Below are positions 11,446 to 22,000 of a DNA stretch of 64,000 nt, in pieces. The number at the start of each line of letters is the position of its first letter. The first letter of the stretch is position 1. Below the pieces are notes generated by a model that worked only from the letters and a program-made list of their open reading frames with translations, made no database searches and was not told the DNA's origin. The DNA lies in the NCBI GenBank assembly GCA_030789695.1, contig JAULAV010008687.1:114591-178590 (forward strand), given 5' to 3'. The stretch is from Scilla litardierei. Lineage: Eukaryota; Streptophyta; Magnoliopsida; Asparagales; Asparagaceae. Both the position numbers and the translations under genes were made by a program.

Positions 11446-11546
11446 ATTATCTGGTGCTAGAATCAGAATCGGCTGGCAATACAACGCCTGTGATGGTTGC
11501 CCAAATCAACAGATTTGCTTTTCCGCTCTTGAAGGCCATGGTCTTG
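11446..11546 (+). pseudogene. Third captured exon-like segment in the Helitron
   Basis: TTTAATAG precedes 11446, and CTTG is followed by GTATTT at 11547, giving a 101-nt segment with canonical AG and GT borders. One frame is open throughout and encodes a peptide containing ESESAGNTTPVMVAQINRF followed by AFPLLKAMVL. The family is not recognised. The ~900 bp after it show only AT-rich sequence and no further convincing exon. Confidence 0.4.
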
Positions 11547-12680
11547 GTATTTTTTTATCAGCTTCATTTTTATAGCTTTATTTATTAAACTTAGCAAGCA
11601 GTTTTTAGTATTTGTGCAAATTTTGGGTTGATAAATTATGGGGTAAGCTCCGTTATGGTTTTACGTAATCTTTGATGATGGAGCCAGTTGTTTGTTATAT
11701 CAGCTTAAAGATTATAGACTGAAAAACACATACTTGATAATTTATTTGTTGCTAAAGATCTTTGCCGATTCCCCCCTAAGTATTCAAAGCTAGAACTAAT
11801 AATCAGATGCTTTCTTTGGTAGAAACAATACTATTTATCAGAATTAATATAAAATGATTTGGGTGATAAATTGTGAAAACAGAAAGGCAAGGAAGTAATG
11901 AGAACACATTACCTGATGAGATATTCAATTGTACAAATTTGAAAGAATTGATAGATATGTTAAATTAGAAGTTAACTTTAGTTTAGCGGGACTATATGTA
12001 CTGATGAGGCGTCAATATTAGAATTGCAATTCTAACACTAAATGACAAATTTATATGATATTGATATTCTTGATAATTATGGATTCATTTTATGTGACAA
12101 GAAATAAGAAATGTTGATTATAACTCTAAATTCAGGGAGATGATAATTGCTTGATAATAAAGGAGTAATATGATACTGTAATGAAGAGATTTTATGTTTA
12201 TTGTAATTGAAGGAATTGGAATTATGGACAAAATTATTGAATAGGAAATTTTGTTTTTATTTAAGGATGATCCTAGGTGTTATACTAATTGTATGCCAGC
12301 AATTTTTGTATTAAATGCAATAGGGGCATATGTTTCCTTAAGGTGCATTAAACAAATTGTTATGGATATTAGCTCCCCTTACCAACAATCTATTGCAATT
12401 ACAATTTTTCCAATGTTTGCACTAAAATGTATACCAGCTATCTTACAACATGGTTTTAGCATGATAGTATTTGAGTCTTATAGTAAAAGGTTAATCGATC
12501 ATTGTTCCTACTTTTGGTAGTTTACATATTGTACTTTATTGGTACCCCCTTAGAAGGTTGTGTATTCTATAGTTTAAGCCTGTAAGGAAACTAGATTAAA
12601 CTTTTTAGATAGTTATTTAGTTCGTCATTTAAACATGCTTTTGGTTGTTTTGTTTTTGTTAGTTATTATGTGTCAAAACA

Positions 12681-12878
12681 ATTTGAAAGTGCATCTATTT
12701 GTTATCTAAATTGATATTTCATCTTTCTTTCCTAATATTTGAAAGTTCATCTATTTGTTATCTAAATTGATATTTCATCTTTCTTTCCTAATATTTGAAA
12801 GTTCACCTATTTGTTATCTAAATTGATATTTCATCTTTCTTTCCTAATATTTGAAAGTGCGTCTATTTGTTATCTAAT
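12681..12878 (+). repeat. 56-bp tandem repeat, about 3.5 copies, inside the Helitron
   Basis: Units start at 12681, 12737, 12793 and 12849, each opening ATTTGAAAGT and containing CTATTTGTTATCTAAATT and CATCTTTCTTTCCTAAT. The first three are almost identical; the last is cut after about 30 bp. It is a minisatellite within non-coding filler. Confidence 0.9.
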
Positions 12879-13589
12879 TTGAAAGTGCCTCTAACTTGAA
12901 ATTTGTTTATGGAGGTTGTTGAGGATGTTTAGCTTAACTCTTGGACATGAGTTTCTATACTCACGAATGATAATAAGAAAGGATTTGTTGATTACTGTCT
13001 TAGCTTCTATGGGTTTGTTAGATGAAGAGTTCTCAAATCTGTACTAATCATAGTTAAGGTGGACATAGAAGTGAGATTTCTTGATTCAACCATATGAAGA
13101 GAAAAATAGGACGAAATTGATGGACATGCTATATTTCGAAGGTGAATTACAGTTGTGTTTCAAGTATATTACGAAAGGAGCATCATGGAAATGACTGGAA
13201 TGAAGCTAAAGCATAGTTCATTACCAGTGATTCTGTTAGAATTAGAATATACACAAATTGCTGGGTAAATGGAGAGTTGATTTCTTTTACTTCTGATTGT
13301 TATATTCTTAGAAACATAAGTTTTTCATTTTCGTTTCTTTTTTTCGAGAAATTCATGTAGGCTTACAAAACTCATAAGAGGGAAACCACAATTAAGGTAG
13401 GGAAAGGCCTTTCCATAAGGGGAACGAAATCCTACTTTTGGCCAGATCCTTTATGGGAGAATAAACTCTTGCTACTTTTATATGTGAATCAAAATTGAAC
13501 TAAATTTTTTGGAAGGAACTAAATATGAACATTTTGGGGAAACTAAATATGGAGTGAACTAAATTTTGGAAAAAATAAATTTTTTTGGG

Positions 13590-14131
13590 ATGAACTAAAT
13601 AACAATTATTAAGCTTGAATTATTGATGTTCGTTTAAAATTAGAAGATCTAAGATTTTGAGAGAATATTTTAAATGAATCGTGCTCTTATGACACGTATT
13701 AAGTCAGGAAGGAACAAAATTTTAGATAGAATTAAAATTTTGGGGGGATCTAAATTATTTAAGGGAAACTAAATTTTGGGAGTAAAATTTTTGCGGAGAA
13801 CTAAATAATAATTATTGCGCTTTAATTATTGTTGTTCGTTTCAATTTAATGGATCCAAGATTTTGAGGGGATATTTTTTTATTGAACCGTGCCCTTAGGG
13901 GATAGGTTAAATTTTGTGGGAACAAATTTTCGGAGGTACTAAAATCTCCGAATGGAACTAAATTCTCTGAAAGGAACTAGATTTTGGGGGAAATCAATTT
14001 GTTTTGGGGGGCAGACTAAATAACAATTATTTCGTTTTAATTATTACTATTCGTTTAGAAATAGGAAAACCAAGAGTTTAAAGGGGAATATTTTAAATGA
14101 ACCGTGTCCTTTGGACACGGGTCATGACTAG
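13590..14131 (+). repeat. Iterated Helitron 3'-terminus modules
   Basis: Three copies about 210 bp apart (around 13590-13710, 13797-13915 and 14010-14131) share, in order, AACTAAATAACAATTATT, a TTAATTATT..TTCGTTT stretch, an AAGATTTTGAG-like stretch, AATATTTTAAATGAA and a GTGCCC/GTGTCC hairpin arm. Only the last ends in a full hairpin plus CTAG. The same modules occur at 49170-49473. Confidence 0.8.
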
Positions 14132-14176
14132 TATATATATATAATAAAATCCATACATGAAAAACCAGTCGTTACA
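14132..14176 (-). repeat. Remainder of the gypsy element 1 5' LTR after the Helitron
   Basis: These 45 bases, from the TA run to CGTTACA, match 2302-2346, completing the right LTR. They abut GGTGTAGAGG of the copia LTR directly. Confidence 0.93.
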
Positions 14177-14269
14177 GGTGTAGAGGGGTAAGAGCCCCCT
14201 ACCCTCATATATATAGTTTTCAATAGTGGGCTTGGATACCCAATGGGCCTCATGGGCCTATTCATAACA
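14177..14269 (-). repeat. 3' LTR of the copia element, lacking 27 bp
   Basis: It matches 18929-19021 and ends TTCATAACA, followed by the plus-strand sequence CTTCCCCTT, i.e. a minus-strand polypurine tract AAGGGGAAG. The first 27 bases of the full LTR (18902-18928) are missing at the exact point where the gypsy LTR ends, as expected if the gypsy element landed inside this LTR and the missing piece lies left of the window. Confidence 0.9.
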
Positions 14270-14578
14270 CTTCCCCTTATCCAACCAACATTGAATAAGA
14301 GGTGGATTCTTCAGGATCTGAGTTAGGGTAACTGCCTTGTTAAAGAAATAACAGTTAACCCATAACTTCCCCTGTTTTAGGGATGTGTCTAGGGGTGGAT
14401 ACTTCAGGATCGAGAGTCAACGAGGTTGCCTCGTCAAAACATTGACTACGGAAAACCCAGTGAGAAAAAACCTGTAGCCAAGGGAAAAGAGTACAACTCT
14501 GCAGTTGACTCCCCCTCATCTGACCAAGCTTCAGGCTTGCAGATTTCCTATGAATCTATACATCAGTCTCCTATGTAT

Positions 14579-16240
14579 CTATGAGTTCATAGTTCTCTCA
14601 TCCTGACCCAGTTTACATTTACTCACTTTCCTCATCCCAATCCCATATACAAGTTTCTCAAAGATACTAGTAGGCAGTGATTTGGTAAGCAAATCCGCCA
14701 AGTTATTACATGATTGGATCTTCTGTACCTCAATCTGCTTTTGCTTCTGAAGGTCGTGCGTCCAAAAGAACTTGGGGGAGATATGCTTCGTCTTGTCGCC
14801 TTTGATGTAGCCGTCCTGAAGCTGGGCTATACATGCTGCATTGTCTTCATGGAGTGGAGTAGGCGCAAGAACGCCGGTCATCAGGCCGGTGGAGGTGAGG
14901 ATGTGCTGGATCACAGAGCGTAGCCAGAAGCATTCTTTGCTTGCTTCGAAGATCGCTAGGAGTTCTGAGTGAGTGGATGAGACGATCGTCATGGTCTGCT
15001 TTACAGATCTCCAGGATATGGTTGTGCCGCCGTATGTGAACATGTATCTGGTTTGAGACTTCTCTGTATGAGGATCGGACCTGTAACCTGCATCAGCATA
15101 ACCAACTAAACCAGTTGATTCCACTTTCCTGTAGAATAGACCTAAGTCTATGGACCCTTGGAGGTAGCGCAGAAGATGCTTAACTCCGGCCCAGTGCCGC
15201 TGTGTAGGTGCAGCACTATATCTGGCTAGTAAGTTTACTGCAAATGCTATGTCGGGGCGAGTGCTGTTAGCCAGGAAAAGGAGTGCACCGATAGCACTTA
15301 AATAAGGCACTTCGGGGCCTAGTACTTCCTCCCCCTGAGCTTGGCAATAGTCTAGAAAGACTTGTGACGTAAACTCTCCCGCATTGTCCAGACGAAGTTT
15401 CTTTATCTGGTAGTCAGGGAAGTGGGCCCGTAACTTGATTATCTGAGCTAAAAGCTTAGATAGTGCTAGGTTACGGGTGGACAGTAGGCACACATGTGAC
15501 CACTTAGTAGATGCATCTATCAGGACCATAAAGTACCTGAACGGACCACTTGATGGGTGAATCGGCCCACAAATGTCTCCGTGGATTCTTTCCAGAAAAC
15601 TGGGGGACTCCACGTCCACTTTCAGTGGAGAGGGTCTCGTGATCAGTTTACCCTTGTAACAGGGTGGACATGGGAATTTACCTTTTTGAAGAATCTTCAG
15701 GTTCTTCAGGTCTATACCCCTGGAGTTCTTTATGATGCGGTACATCATAACAGAACCAGGGTGTCCCAGTCTACTGTGCCAGAGTTGGAATTCTGGTGTT
15801 TGGGGGCACTGCAGGTGCTCCGTCATGGATGTTCCTGGAGTTTGTATACTTGTTTGGTAGAGTCCCGAGGGGAGTCTCTTGAAACGTTCCACAATGGTTT
15901 TTGAACCATTTGTAAGATACGTTACAAGCAAGTATTCCCTTTTATCTTCCTCGACCGTCTCTAAGTGATATCCGTTTAAACGGATGTCTTTAAAGCTTAG
16001 AAGGTTTCGGATGGATTTAGGGGAGTATAACGCATTTTTAAGTGTTATTTATGTGTTGCCGGGGAGCAATATAATTGCTTCCCCTGATCCTTCGATTATG
16101 TTTGCTGGTCCTGAGATTGTTCTCAGTGGGTCAGAATAGCTACTTATGCTCGTGAAGTAGTCTATGTTTTGAAGGATCGAGTGCGTCGATGCACTGTCCA
16201 CTAGGCAGATAAGTTCCATATCTAAAAAAAGGAAAGACAT
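14579..16240 (-). pseudogene. Copia polyprotein remnant: protease, half integrase, RNase H (RT deleted)
   Basis: The minus-strand frame runs from the protease (CLVDSASTHSIL, active-site DSA near 16200) through TLKNALYSPKSIRN and the GAG-preintegrase HSRLGHPGS to the integrase core: first Asp in ERIHGDICGPIHP, second in KKLRLDNAGEFTSQ. At about 15335-15340, after FLDYCQAQG, it continues without a frame break into GPEVPYLSAIGALLFLANST, HWAGVKHLLRYLQGS, the RNase H Asp in GLVGYADAGY, and SSTHSELLAIFEASKECFWL. The rest of integrase and nearly the whole RT are missing. One TAA at 16049-16051 interrupts the frame. The product could not transpose by itself. Gag lies upstream in the same frame, separated by a TAG and about 135 non-coding bases. 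The bases 14270-14578 are the 3' untranslated part. Confidence 0.9.
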
Positions 16241-16375
16241 TCAAGCAATAAATGAAGAGAAAAGATCCACTTTCATAAAAAAATAAATGCTCAAAATATT
16301 GTTTGACATGGAAATAAAACTAGATATGATGCATAAATAGAAGATACATTGCTAGTGCATAGAAGTGGTCCAGAT

Positions 16376-17398
16376 CTAGAGAGTGTCATCTCCCATGAAG
16401 TCTTCAGGATTCCATGAGGTTTCTGCCAACGCTGCGCTCTCAATCAGGTTTGTCTCAGCTCGAGGCTTGAGGCTTGCCTGGTAGAGGTCCTGGAGGTGTT
16501 TTGCTGTGCAGCAGATTCTGGACCAGTGGCCCGTCATTCCGCATTTAGAGCACTTGTCCTCCCAGTCTTTCTTGGGAGTGCCACCTTTGTAGGGAATCCT
16601 CTTCTGCTTCTTGTCCACGAACTTCTGGTTCTGAGGAGGAGCTGGGGGAGTGGCCTTCTTCCGCTGCTTCTGTTCTTTCCATTTCTGGAATTTTGCCTTT
16701 TTGTCCGTCTTCTTCTTCTGGGAAGACTGGAAGTGAGCCTCTGCAGGAGGTGGCAATGGAGCGGAGCCAGGAGGGCGCAGGTTGTGGGTGGCAACCAACA
16801 GGTCTCTGTTCTGTTCAGCCATAAGCAGGCATGAAAGCAGGTCAGAGTACTTAGTGAACTTCCTCTCGCGATATTGTTGCATAAGGATCATGTCCTTTTC
16901 GTGGAAAGACGTGAACGTCTTTTCCAGCAACATTTTCTCAGTCACTGGTTCACCACACAACTTCAGGCGTGAGGTGATGCGGAAGAGAGCTGAGTTGTAC
17001 TCTGCTACGGTTTTGAAGTCCTGTATGCGGAGGTGAGTCCACTCGTACTGTGCACGGGGGAGTATGACATCCCTCTGATGTCTGTACCTCTCCTCGAGTG
17101 CATCCCACAGCTTGTAAGGGTCCTCTACAGTGAGGTACTCGTCCTTTAAGGTCGAGTCTAAATGTTTCATGATATATATAATGGCTTTCGCCTTTAATAT
17201 ATCGGAAACTTCCTCTGTATGAGGTGCTTCCACTGAAGCCTCCTTGTTCACTGAGGCAGTACTTGTTGTTGCCTTTTCAGTCTGTGTGAGACTGAAACCA
17301 TGAGAGCGCAGATGGAACTTCAGGTCCAACTGCCAACTCAGGTAGTTTGACCCATCGGCCTTCAGGACCGAAAAGTCGACATTTGCGAGTCTGGCCAT
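16376..17398 (-). CDS. gag: Copia element Gag
   Basis: This open 340-codon minus-strand frame starts at ATG 17398 (MARLANVDFSVLKADGSNYL). The N-terminal two thirds match the plant copia gag pattern: LSWQLDLKFHLRSHGF, a run to KAKAIIYIMKHLD, LWDALEERYRHQRDVILP, and LKLCGEPVTEKMLLEKTFTS. A Lys/Pro-rich stretch (about 215-280) precedes one CCHC zinc knuckle, CSKCGMTGHWSRIC (283-296), for RNA binding. The stop is TAG at 16376-16378. It is intact in spite of the broken pol, so it could still supply capsid protein or have done so until recently. Confidence 0.9.
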   Translation of the reverse strand: MARLANVDFSVLKADGSNYLSWQLDLKFHLRSHGFSLTQTEKATTSTASVNKEASVEAPHTEEVSDILKAKAIIYIMKHLDSTLKDEYLTVEDPYKLWDALEERYRHQRDVILPRAQYEWTHLRIQDFKTVAEYNSALFRITSRLKLCGEPVTEKMLLEKTFTSFHEKDMILMQQYRERKFTKYSDLLSCLLMAEQNRDLLVATHNLRPPGSAPLPPPAEAHFQSSQKKKTDKKAKFQKWKEQKQRKKATPPAPPQNQKFVDKKQKRIPYKGGTPKKDWEDKCSKCGMTGHWSRICCTAKHLQDLYQASLKPRAETNLIESAALAETSWNPEDFMGDDTL

Positions 17399-18901
17399 TT
17401 AATGATCTAGCAATGTAAAGAAAAACAGCATGTATCATTAAAACTGAGTAAAATAGAAATCCACGCATGTAATGCAAACATTTTTCATAGCATGGATCTA
17501 ATTAATGTGAATTTAACAAACATGCTTTTTCCAGATTCATAATGTGAATAATTAATAAATGGTTAACATTCACGCATGCTGTTAAGTAGTTTCATTGTAA
17601 CATTAAACATGGTATTAAAATAATTAACATCCACGCAGTTAATGTATAAGCAATGAAACAGAAAAATGACTTAGGACTATGGGGATCAGCCAGCCGACAC
17701 CGAAATAAAAAGAAGTACAGTCCGAAGTTACATCAAAAAATAATTGCATGAAAGAATAAATTACAACTCGGGAACTTCAGAGAGAAGCCCCTATCTTCAT
17801 TGTGCGAACGCCTTCAGCTCCTTTTTGGTGTCCTTCGGTCTTCTTTTTACATTTATATCCTCACTTACAAATTTCTCTCAAAAAAAGAAAAATTGCAGGA
17901 AATTAAAAGGTGTCGGAAACATGGCTGATCCCTAAAAACATAGCCTAATTTGCACATCCACGCAGATAATATATTTGAAACATACAACCACAGAGATAAT
18001 CAATCACAGGCATGTACAGATTAATTTAAATAATCTAAAACGTGTGTGATGTGCAAAAATTTTGAAAACTTTTTACATTTTGATCCATATTTTAATGTTT
18101 TGTTTACCGCTTAAAACCCCTTTAAAGTTTCTTTTAATTATTTTGGGCTTTTAGGGCCAAAAATAAAAAAAGAAAAATTATTTATGTAAATGGGCTAATT
18201 TTCTGGCCTTTTGGGCCATGAGAACAACCCATTAGGGTTAATTGGGCCTCCCCCGAAAAGTTGGCCCGTTTAGGGTTAGGGTTTCGGAAAAACCCTAGGG
18301 GGCCCGTGGTGTGTCGTCGCGACGGCTAGCCGTTCAGAACGCGGCCGGCGTAGCGACGACGGGCCGCGGCTGCCGGCCGCGGCCGCCGTAGCGGCGGGCC
18401 GCGGCCTCAGGCCGCGGCACAGGGCCGCGGCCTGAGGCCACGGCCACCGCGGCTTCAGGCCGCGGCAACTGGCCGCGGCCGCCGCGACCTATGGTCGCGG
18501 CGTGAGATCGCGCCGGCGGCACTTGTGAAGCGCCGTCGTTTCTCCCTATGGGCGTGCGGATTTTTGGATCAAAGGTTTGGGGTAAAAACGGATTTTTCGA
18601 GTATTTAGATCGCTAAAAACAGATTTTTATTGTTTTTAGGCATCCGGATCTAAAAAATTTGATTTTTACCGTGTTTTTAAACTTTTTGATCCTAAAACGT
18701 GCAGATCTAACGCGAAAAGCAAGTTTAGATCTAAAAGTTTTGATTTTTTACCTCTAGATTCGACAAGGGAATCTAGTCGACGGTTGGTGAAGGATGTCCT
18801 TTTCGCTCCCCGTTGAGAAGATTACGGAATCTGAGCGATTGATGGATCTCCTTCCCCGCGAGCCGCCGTCTCCTCCAACGAGCGTGATCGTGTTGATAAC
18901 G
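17399..18901 (-). other. Copia element untranslated leader, 1.5 kb
   Basis: This lies between the 5' LTR and gag, with no credible coding. Next to the LTR the minus strand reads CGTTATCAACACGATCACGC, a sequence commonly seen after plant copia LTRs and likely the primer-binding site. The part near gag is AT-rich with several CCACGCA..TAAT motifs (around 17460, 17633, 17956). The part around 18300-18520 is an extreme GC-rich block of palindromic GGCCGCGGC units. The leader is unusually long for a copia element. Confidence 0.7.
18310..18522. repeat. GC-rich palindromic block in the copia leader
   Basis: About 200 bp consist of overlapping CCGCGGCC and GGCCGCGG palindromes joined by short spacers such as CTCAG and TTCAG, e.g. 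GGCCGCGGCCTCAGGCCGCG. The composition contrasts sharply with the flanks, which are under 40% GC by eye. In RNA it would fold into strong hairpins. A minus-strand frame through it (18522-18334) gives a low-complexity G/R/P/A peptide with no family signs. Confidence 0.75.
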
Positions 18902-19021
18902 TGTTATGAAGGAAACTATAGGGAAATAGGTGTAGAGGGGTAAGAGCCCCCTACCCTCATATATATAGTTTTCAATAGTGGGCTTGGATACCCAATGGGC
19001 CTCATGGGCCTATTCATAACA
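18902..19021 (-). repeat. 5' LTR of the copia element (complete, 120 bp)
   Basis: It starts TGTTATGAA and ends TTCATAACA, a 9-bp perfect terminal inverted repeat. Its last 93 bp repeat 14177-14269. The flank to the right is ATGAC (19022-19026), the presumed target duplication; its partner should lie left of the window. The flanking DNA is the ~147-bp satellite, so the copia element landed in the array. Confidence 0.92.
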
Positions 19022-22000
19022 ATGACAAGATTTTTTTAACCTAATTATGTCTTCTCATATTTTTTCAGTTCAATATGGCGATCTCCCGGTTCCAACGGAC
19101 ATTTTTGAAGATTTTTCATAGCTTTGGGCTTTTTTCTACATTTTCTGGAAGATACGAGTCTTTTTATTAAATGATATGATTTTTTGGCGCAATTTTGTCT
19201 TCTCTTTTTTCAGTTTAATATTACGATCTCCCGATTCCAATGGACATTTGTACGGATTTTTCTGAGCTCGGTGCTATTTTCTACATTTTATGGTAGATAT
19301 TTATCTTTTTATTAAATGATATGATTTTTGGCCAAAATTTGTCTTCTTTTATTTTTCAGTTGGCGATCTCCTGGTTCCAACGGACATTTTTTCGGATTTC
19401 TCTGAGCTCTGATCTATTGTCTACATTTTTTGTATGATTTGAATCTTTAAATTAAATGATATGATTTTATAACCTAATTTTGTCTTTTTATTCAGTAGAA
19501 GATGGCGATCTCCCGATTCCAACAGATATTTTTGTCGATTTTTTTAGCTCGGTGCTATTTTCTACATCTTCGGGATGTTATGGATATTTTTATTAAATGA
19601 TATGATTTTTTGACCTAATTTTTTCTTCTCTTATTTTTTAGATAAAGATGGGGATCTCCTGGTTTCAACGAATATTTTTCTCGATTTTTCTGAGCTTTGG
19701 GCTATTTTCTACATTTTCTTAAAGTTATGGATCTTATTATTAAATGATAGGATTTTTATTGCCTAATGTTGTCTTCTCTTATTTTTCAGTTGAAGATGTC
19801 GATCTTCCGAACTAACATTGCATATTTTTTAGCTCGATGCTATTTTCTACATTTTATGGAAGATATAAAAATTTTTAAATAATACATTTTTATAGCATAC
19901 GTTTGTATTCTCATATTTTTTCAGTTGAAGATGGCGATCTCCCGGTTTCAACAGATATCTTCGCAGATTTTTCTACCTTTTCTGGAAGTTATGTATCTTT
20001 TTATGAAATGATATGAATTTTGGCCTAATTTTGTCTTCTCTTTTTTTAATTTGAAGATGGCAATCTCTCGGTTCCAAAGGATATTTGTTCGGAATTTTTT
20101 GAGCTTTGAGTTAGTTTCTATATTTTTTGTATAATATGAATCTTCATATTAAATGATATGATTTTTATAACCTAATTTGTCTTCTCTTATTTTTAGATGG
20201 AGATGGAGATCTCCCGGTTCTAATGGACATTTTTGCGGATTCTTTCGAGATCGGGGCTATTTTTATACATTTTCAAAAATTTATGGATCTTTTTATTAAA
20301 TGATATGATTTTTGGCCTAATGTTTTCTTCTTTTATTTTTTAATTGAAGATTGCGATCTCCCCTTCCTAACAGACTTTTGCGTATTATTCTGACTTTGGG
20401 ACCATTATCTAAATTCTCTGTAAGATATATATCTTTTTACTAAATGATAAGATAATTGACCTAATTTTGTCTTCTCTTATTTTTCAGTTGAAGATGGAGA
20501 TCTCCCAGTTCCAACGGATATTTTTGCTGATTTTTATTAGCTCGATGCTATTTTGTACATTTTTATAAATGATATGATTTTATAGTCTACGTTTGTCTTC
20601 TCTTATTTTTTTTCAATTGAAGATGGCAATCTCTCGGTTCCAACGGACATTTTTACGGATTTTTCTTAACTTGAGTCTGTTGTTCTACATTTTCTGAAAG
20701 ATATGGATTTTTTATGAAATGATATGATTTTTTGGCCTAATTCTGTTGTATCTATTATTTAGAAGCTGATGACGATCTCCCGATTCCAACGAAAATTTTT
20801 GCGGATTTTTCTGAGCTCCGGGATATTTTCTACATTTTTTGTAAGATATGAATCTTTATATTAAATGAGCGATTTTTATTAGCCTAATTTTGTCTACTCT
20901 TATTTTTAGTTGTAGATGACAATCTCCCTGTTCTAGTAGAAATTTTTGCGGATTTTTCGAAGTCCGGTGCTATTTTCTATATTTTATGGAAGATATGAAG
21001 TTTTTATTAAAAGAAAATATTTTTATATCCTTTGTTTTCATTCTCTTAATTTTTCAGATGAATATTGCGATCTACCGGTTCCAGCGGACATTTTTACTGA
21101 TTTTTATTAGCTTGGGGCTATTTTTCTTCATTTTATGGAAGACATGAATCATTGTATTAAATGATATGATTTTTTGGCCAAAAGTTGTCGTCTCTTATTT
21201 TTTTAGTTGAAGATGGCGTTCTCACGGTTCCAACGTCGATGTTTGCGGATTTTTTGACCTCGAGTCTATTTTTATATTTTCTAGAAGATGTGGATATTTT
21301 ATTAAATGATATGATTATTAAGCCCAATTTATTCTTCTCTAATTTTGCAGATGAAGATGGTAATCTCCCAATTCCAATGAAAATTTTCGCGTATTTTTCT
21401 AAGCTCCGGGATAATTTCTAAATTTTCTGTAACATATGAATCTTTAAGTGATCTGATTTTTATGGCCTAATTTGGTCATCCCTGATTTTTAAGTTGAAGA
21501 AGTCGATCTCCTGGTTCCAACGACCATTTTGCGGGATTTTTCTAAACAAGGAACTATTTTCTACAGTTTATTGAAGATATGGATCATTTTATTTAATGAA
21601 ATGATTTTTATGGACTACGTTTGTCTTCTCTTATTTTTCACTTGAATATAGCAATCTCCCAGTTCCAACAGAGATTTTTGCAGAATTTTCTGAGCTTCAT
21701 GCTATTTTCTAAATTTTCTGTAAGATATGGATTTTTGTATCAAATGATATGATTTTATGGCCTAATTTTGTCTTCTCTTATTTTTCAGTGAAGATAGCGA
21801 TATCCCGGTTCCAACAGACATTTTTGCGTATTTTTCTGAGCTCTGAGCTATTTTCTAACTTTTCTGTAAGATATGAATCTTCGGATTAAATTATACGATT
21901 TTATGGCCTAATTTTTCCATCTCTGATTTTTAAGTTGAAGATGTCGATCTCTCGGTTCTAACGGCTATTTTTACAAATTTTTCTAAACACGAAACTATTT

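Larger units (their letters stand above)
9573..14131 (+). mobile_element. Non-autonomous Helitron (4.56 kb) nested in the gypsy LTR
   Basis: The LTR text is broken precisely between A (9572) and T (14132), as expected for Helitron insertion into AT without target duplication. The element starts TCTATTATAC and ends with a GC-rich hairpin (CGTGTCC..GGACACG, 14103-14119) followed by CATGACTAG at 14123-14131. Bases about 9595-9630 (TTTTTGAATCCTAGGGCTGA) match the start of the second Helitron at 49474, so both belong to one family. No Rep or helicase is present. It carries exon-like captured segments (10246-11546) and non-coding AT-rich filler at about 11550-13500. Confidence 0.92.

Noticed and set aside
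12251..12520. 90-codon frame in the 4.56-kb Helitron
   Set aside because: Hydrophobic, AT-driven composition without a recognisable domain or splice context.
16225..16375. Intron between copia gag and protease
   Set aside because: There is a good acceptor at 16222-16223 but the gag stop lies before any plausible donor, so splicing would not fuse the products.
18334..18522. Coding frame through the GC block
   Set aside because: A low-complexity product of the palindromic DNA.
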